NCBI GenBank assembly: GCA_023432565.1
Contig: JAEYUL010000090.1
Coordinates: 1-6,579, forward strand
Length of the DNA stretch: 6,579 bases
Source: Actinomycetes bacterium
GTDB lineage: Bacteria; Actinomycetota; Actinomycetes; Actinomycetales; Cellulomonadaceae
Direction of reading: 5' to 3'
Of this stretch, positions 5,379 through 6,579 are shown one piece after another (position 1 is the first letter of the stretch; every line of letters starts with the position of its first letter). Both the position numbers and the translations under genes were made by a program. Below the pieces are notes generated by a model. That model searched no databases, was not told where the DNA came from, and saw only the letters and a list, made by a program, of their open reading frames with translations.

Positions 5379-5406
5379 CTCACAAGTCGCGCCTGCCCGC
5401 CGATGG
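5379..5406 (+). promoter_or_regulatory. FliA/sigma-28-type promoter-like element for fliM-fliN
   Basis: CTCACAAGT (5379-5387), 11 nt, then GCCGATGG (5399-5406). The first box is identical over nine bases to the one at 2646, the spacer is the same length with unrelated sequence, and the second box shares GCCGATG. Against sigma-28 GCCGATAA the -10 half matches 6 of 8. Initiation would fall near 5412-5415, at or just before the GTG at 5415. This implies an independent start of the C-ring and downstream export operon. Confidence 0.7.
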
Positions 5407-5414
5407 GTCGGGGC

Positions 5415-6350
5415 GTGACCGTCCTCGACACCCCGGGCGCCCTCGCCGGCGCCCGCGAGCCGCACGTGGAGCCGTACGACTTCCGCCGGCCCCTGACGCT
5501 CGTGCGCGAGCACGCCCGCCACCTCGAGATGGCGTTCGGCCGGCTGGCGCGGCAGTTCGGCACGCAGCTCACCGCGCGCCTGCGGGCGGTCACCTCCCTC
5601 GAGCTCGAGGGCATCGCGCTGCACACGTACGAGGAGTACATCGGGGCGCTGCCCACGCCGACCGCGATGGTCCTGTGCACGGTCGAGCCGACGCGCCAGA
5701 CGGGCGTGCTGCAGCTCCCGGTCGCGGCGACGATGGTCTGGGTCGACTACCTGTTCGGCGGCGACGGGCGCGGCGACGACCGCCCCGGCCGTGAGCTCAC
5801 CGAGATCGAGCTGACCCTCGTGCGCGAGCTGCTCGAGCATGCGCTCGCGGACATGGAGTACGCGTTCGCCGGCATCACGCGCCTCGGGCTGCAGATCCGC
5901 ACGGTCCAGTACAACCCGCAGTTCGTGCAGGCAGCGGCCGCGACGGACGCCGTGCTCGTCGCGACGTTCCGCCTGCGGGTCGGGGAGCGTGAGGACGCGC
6001 TCACGCTCATGCTCCCGGGCGAGCACATGGTCTCGGCGCTGCAGGTCGCGGACGGCGTGGTCGCGAGCACCCCCGAGGACCGGCGCAAGGCCGAGATCGC
6101 GCACGCCGACCTCGCGAGCGCGGTCGCCACGGTGCCCGTCGAGGTGGGCGTCCGGTTCACCCCCGTGACGGTGCAGCCGCGCGACATCCTCACGCTCGCC
6201 GTCGGCGACGTGCTCCCCCTCACCCACCCGTCCACCGAGCCGCTCGACGTCGTCGTCGACGACGTCGTGCTCGCCAAGGCCGCGATAGGCAGCCACGGGC
6301 CACGCCTCGCGTGCCGGGTCGTCGCCGTCACCGAGGAGAACCGCGCATGA
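5415..6350 (+). CDS. fliM: Flagellar motor switch protein FliM
   Basis: FliM forms the middle of the C-ring, links FliG to FliN and helps set rotation direction. From the GTG at 5415 it has 311 residues. YDFRRP (21-26) starts the family core, followed by a helix with RHLEMAFGRLARQFGTQLTA. The middle CheC-like domain has DYLFGGDGR (111-119) and RELTEIELTLVRELLEHAL. The C-terminal SpoA domain (about 225-305) shows VGDVLPL (263-269). In-frame ATG 5277, GTG 5352 and ATG 5403 lie upstream. I rejected them because the promoter-like element covers 5379-5406, the added residues look non-conserved, and none has a good ribosome-binding site. GTG 5415 also lacks a clear one, which fits a leaderless mRNA. 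Only 20 residues precede YDF, and the usual N-terminal CheY-binding LSQ-x-EIDALL motif is absent in every reading. The end overlaps the next gene by 4 nt (ATGA). Confidence 0.93.
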   Translation: MTVLDTPGALAGAREPHVEPYDFRRPLTLVREHARHLEMAFGRLARQFGTQLTARLRAVTSLELEGIALHTYEEYIGALPTPTAMVLCTVEPTRQTGVLQLPVAATMVWVDYLFGGDGRGDDRPGRELTEIELTLVRELLEHALADMEYAFAGITRLGLQIRTVQYNPQFVQAAAATDAVLVATFRLRVGEREDALTLMLPGEHMVSALQVADGVVASTPEDRRKAEIAHADLASAVATVPVEVGVRFTPVTVQPRDILTLAVGDVLPLTHPSTEPLDVVVDDVVLAKAAIGSHGPRLACRVVAVTEENRA

Positions 6351-6579
6351 CCACCACCGCCCACCCCGCCGTCGCCGTCGACGCGAGCGCCGTGGCGCGC
6401 GCCGCCGCGGTCCTCGTGCCGTCGTCCGTCCCGCTGACGGCCGTCCCGTGCTCGGCCGGCGACGTCCCCACGGACGTCGACGCCGTCGTCGCGACGTTCG
6501 TCGGCGCGCCGAGCGCCGACCTGCTGTTCGTCGCCGCCGACGCGCTCGCGGACGTCGAGGCGGCCGGCGCCGCGGCCGG
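6347..6579 (+). CDS. fliN: FliN/FliY-type flagellar motor switch protein, N-terminal part (3' end outside window)
   Basis: The frame starts at ATG 6347, which overlaps the fliM stop (ATGA) and has GAGGAG 8 nt upstream, and runs open to the window end (77 residues). The visible part is Ala/Val-rich, beginning MTTTAHPAVAVDASAVARAA, with a later stretch FVGAPSADLLFVAADALADV that looks like the amphipathic strand-helix of a CheC/FliY-like N-terminal domain. FliN completes the bottom of the C-ring and binds the export ATPase regulator FliH. The SpoA domain that would prove the identity lies beyond the window, so the name rests on position directly after fliM. The long stretch before any SpoA domain suggests a form larger than the roughly 140-residue enteric FliN. 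Confidence 0.7.
   Translation, partial: MTTTAHPAVAVDASAVARAAAVLVPSSVPLTAVPCSAGDVPTDVDAVVATFVGAPSADLLFVAADALADVEAAGAAA

Noticed and set aside
5277..5414. Longer FliM with start at ATG 5277
   Set aside because: The added 46 residues look random, the ATG sits in the loop of a GGCGCC hairpin with only a weak AGGG before it, and the stretch contains the promoter-like element.
3882..6296. Very long open frame on the minus strand (about 800 codons) opposite motB, fliL and fliM
   Set aside because: Very GC-rich genes with G/C third positions often leave antisense frames open. The translation is low-complexity Arg/Ala/Gly/His-rich with no recognisable domain, and all conserved flagellar motifs are on the + strand.

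Overview
This window is an ordinary-looking stretch of a flagellar gene cluster from a very GC-rich actinobacterium. The likely group is motile Cellulomonadaceae or close relatives. That placement rests on base composition, GTG starts, Ala/Pro/Arg-rich proteins and the gene order, not on any sequence search. All nine genes lie on the + strand. Both ends are cut: the 5' end lies inside fliK and the 3' end inside a FliN/FliY-type gene.

Layout. Block 1 (2-2529) is the end of fliK (hook-length control), a short flgD (hook scaffold) and flgE (hook). It ends with a 16-bp hairpin at 2541-2577 that looks like a terminator. Block 2 (2745-5225) is flbD (swrD-type), motA, motB and fliL. The first junctions overlap by 1 nt (flbD/motA) and 4 nt (motA/motB), and fliL follows motB by 5 nt, so this is one tightly coupled stator unit. 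Block 3 (5415 onward) is fliM overlapping a fliN-like gene by 4 nt, which begins the C-ring switch operon.

The most interesting signal is regulatory. The two long gaps (before flbD and before fliM) carry the same two-part element: an identical 9-nt CTCACAAGT, then 11 nt, then GCCGATG. It resembles a promoter for a FliA/WhiG (sigma-28) type sigma factor. The element at fliM sits so close to the coding region that the upstream start codons are implausible. It points to a GTG at 5415 on a leaderless or nearly leaderless mRNA. Each promoter has inverted repeats just upstream that could be operators.

At the protein level, four points deserve a second look. FlgD lacks the C-terminal Ig-like module of enteric FlgD. 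FliM lacks the usual N-terminal CheY-binding peptide. MotB has GHAN where the peptidoglycan-binding domain normally has GHTD. FliL has a small KIGAG repeat in its cytoplasmic tail. I saw no mobile element, CRISPR array, tRNA or rRNA, and no gene outside the flagellar programme.
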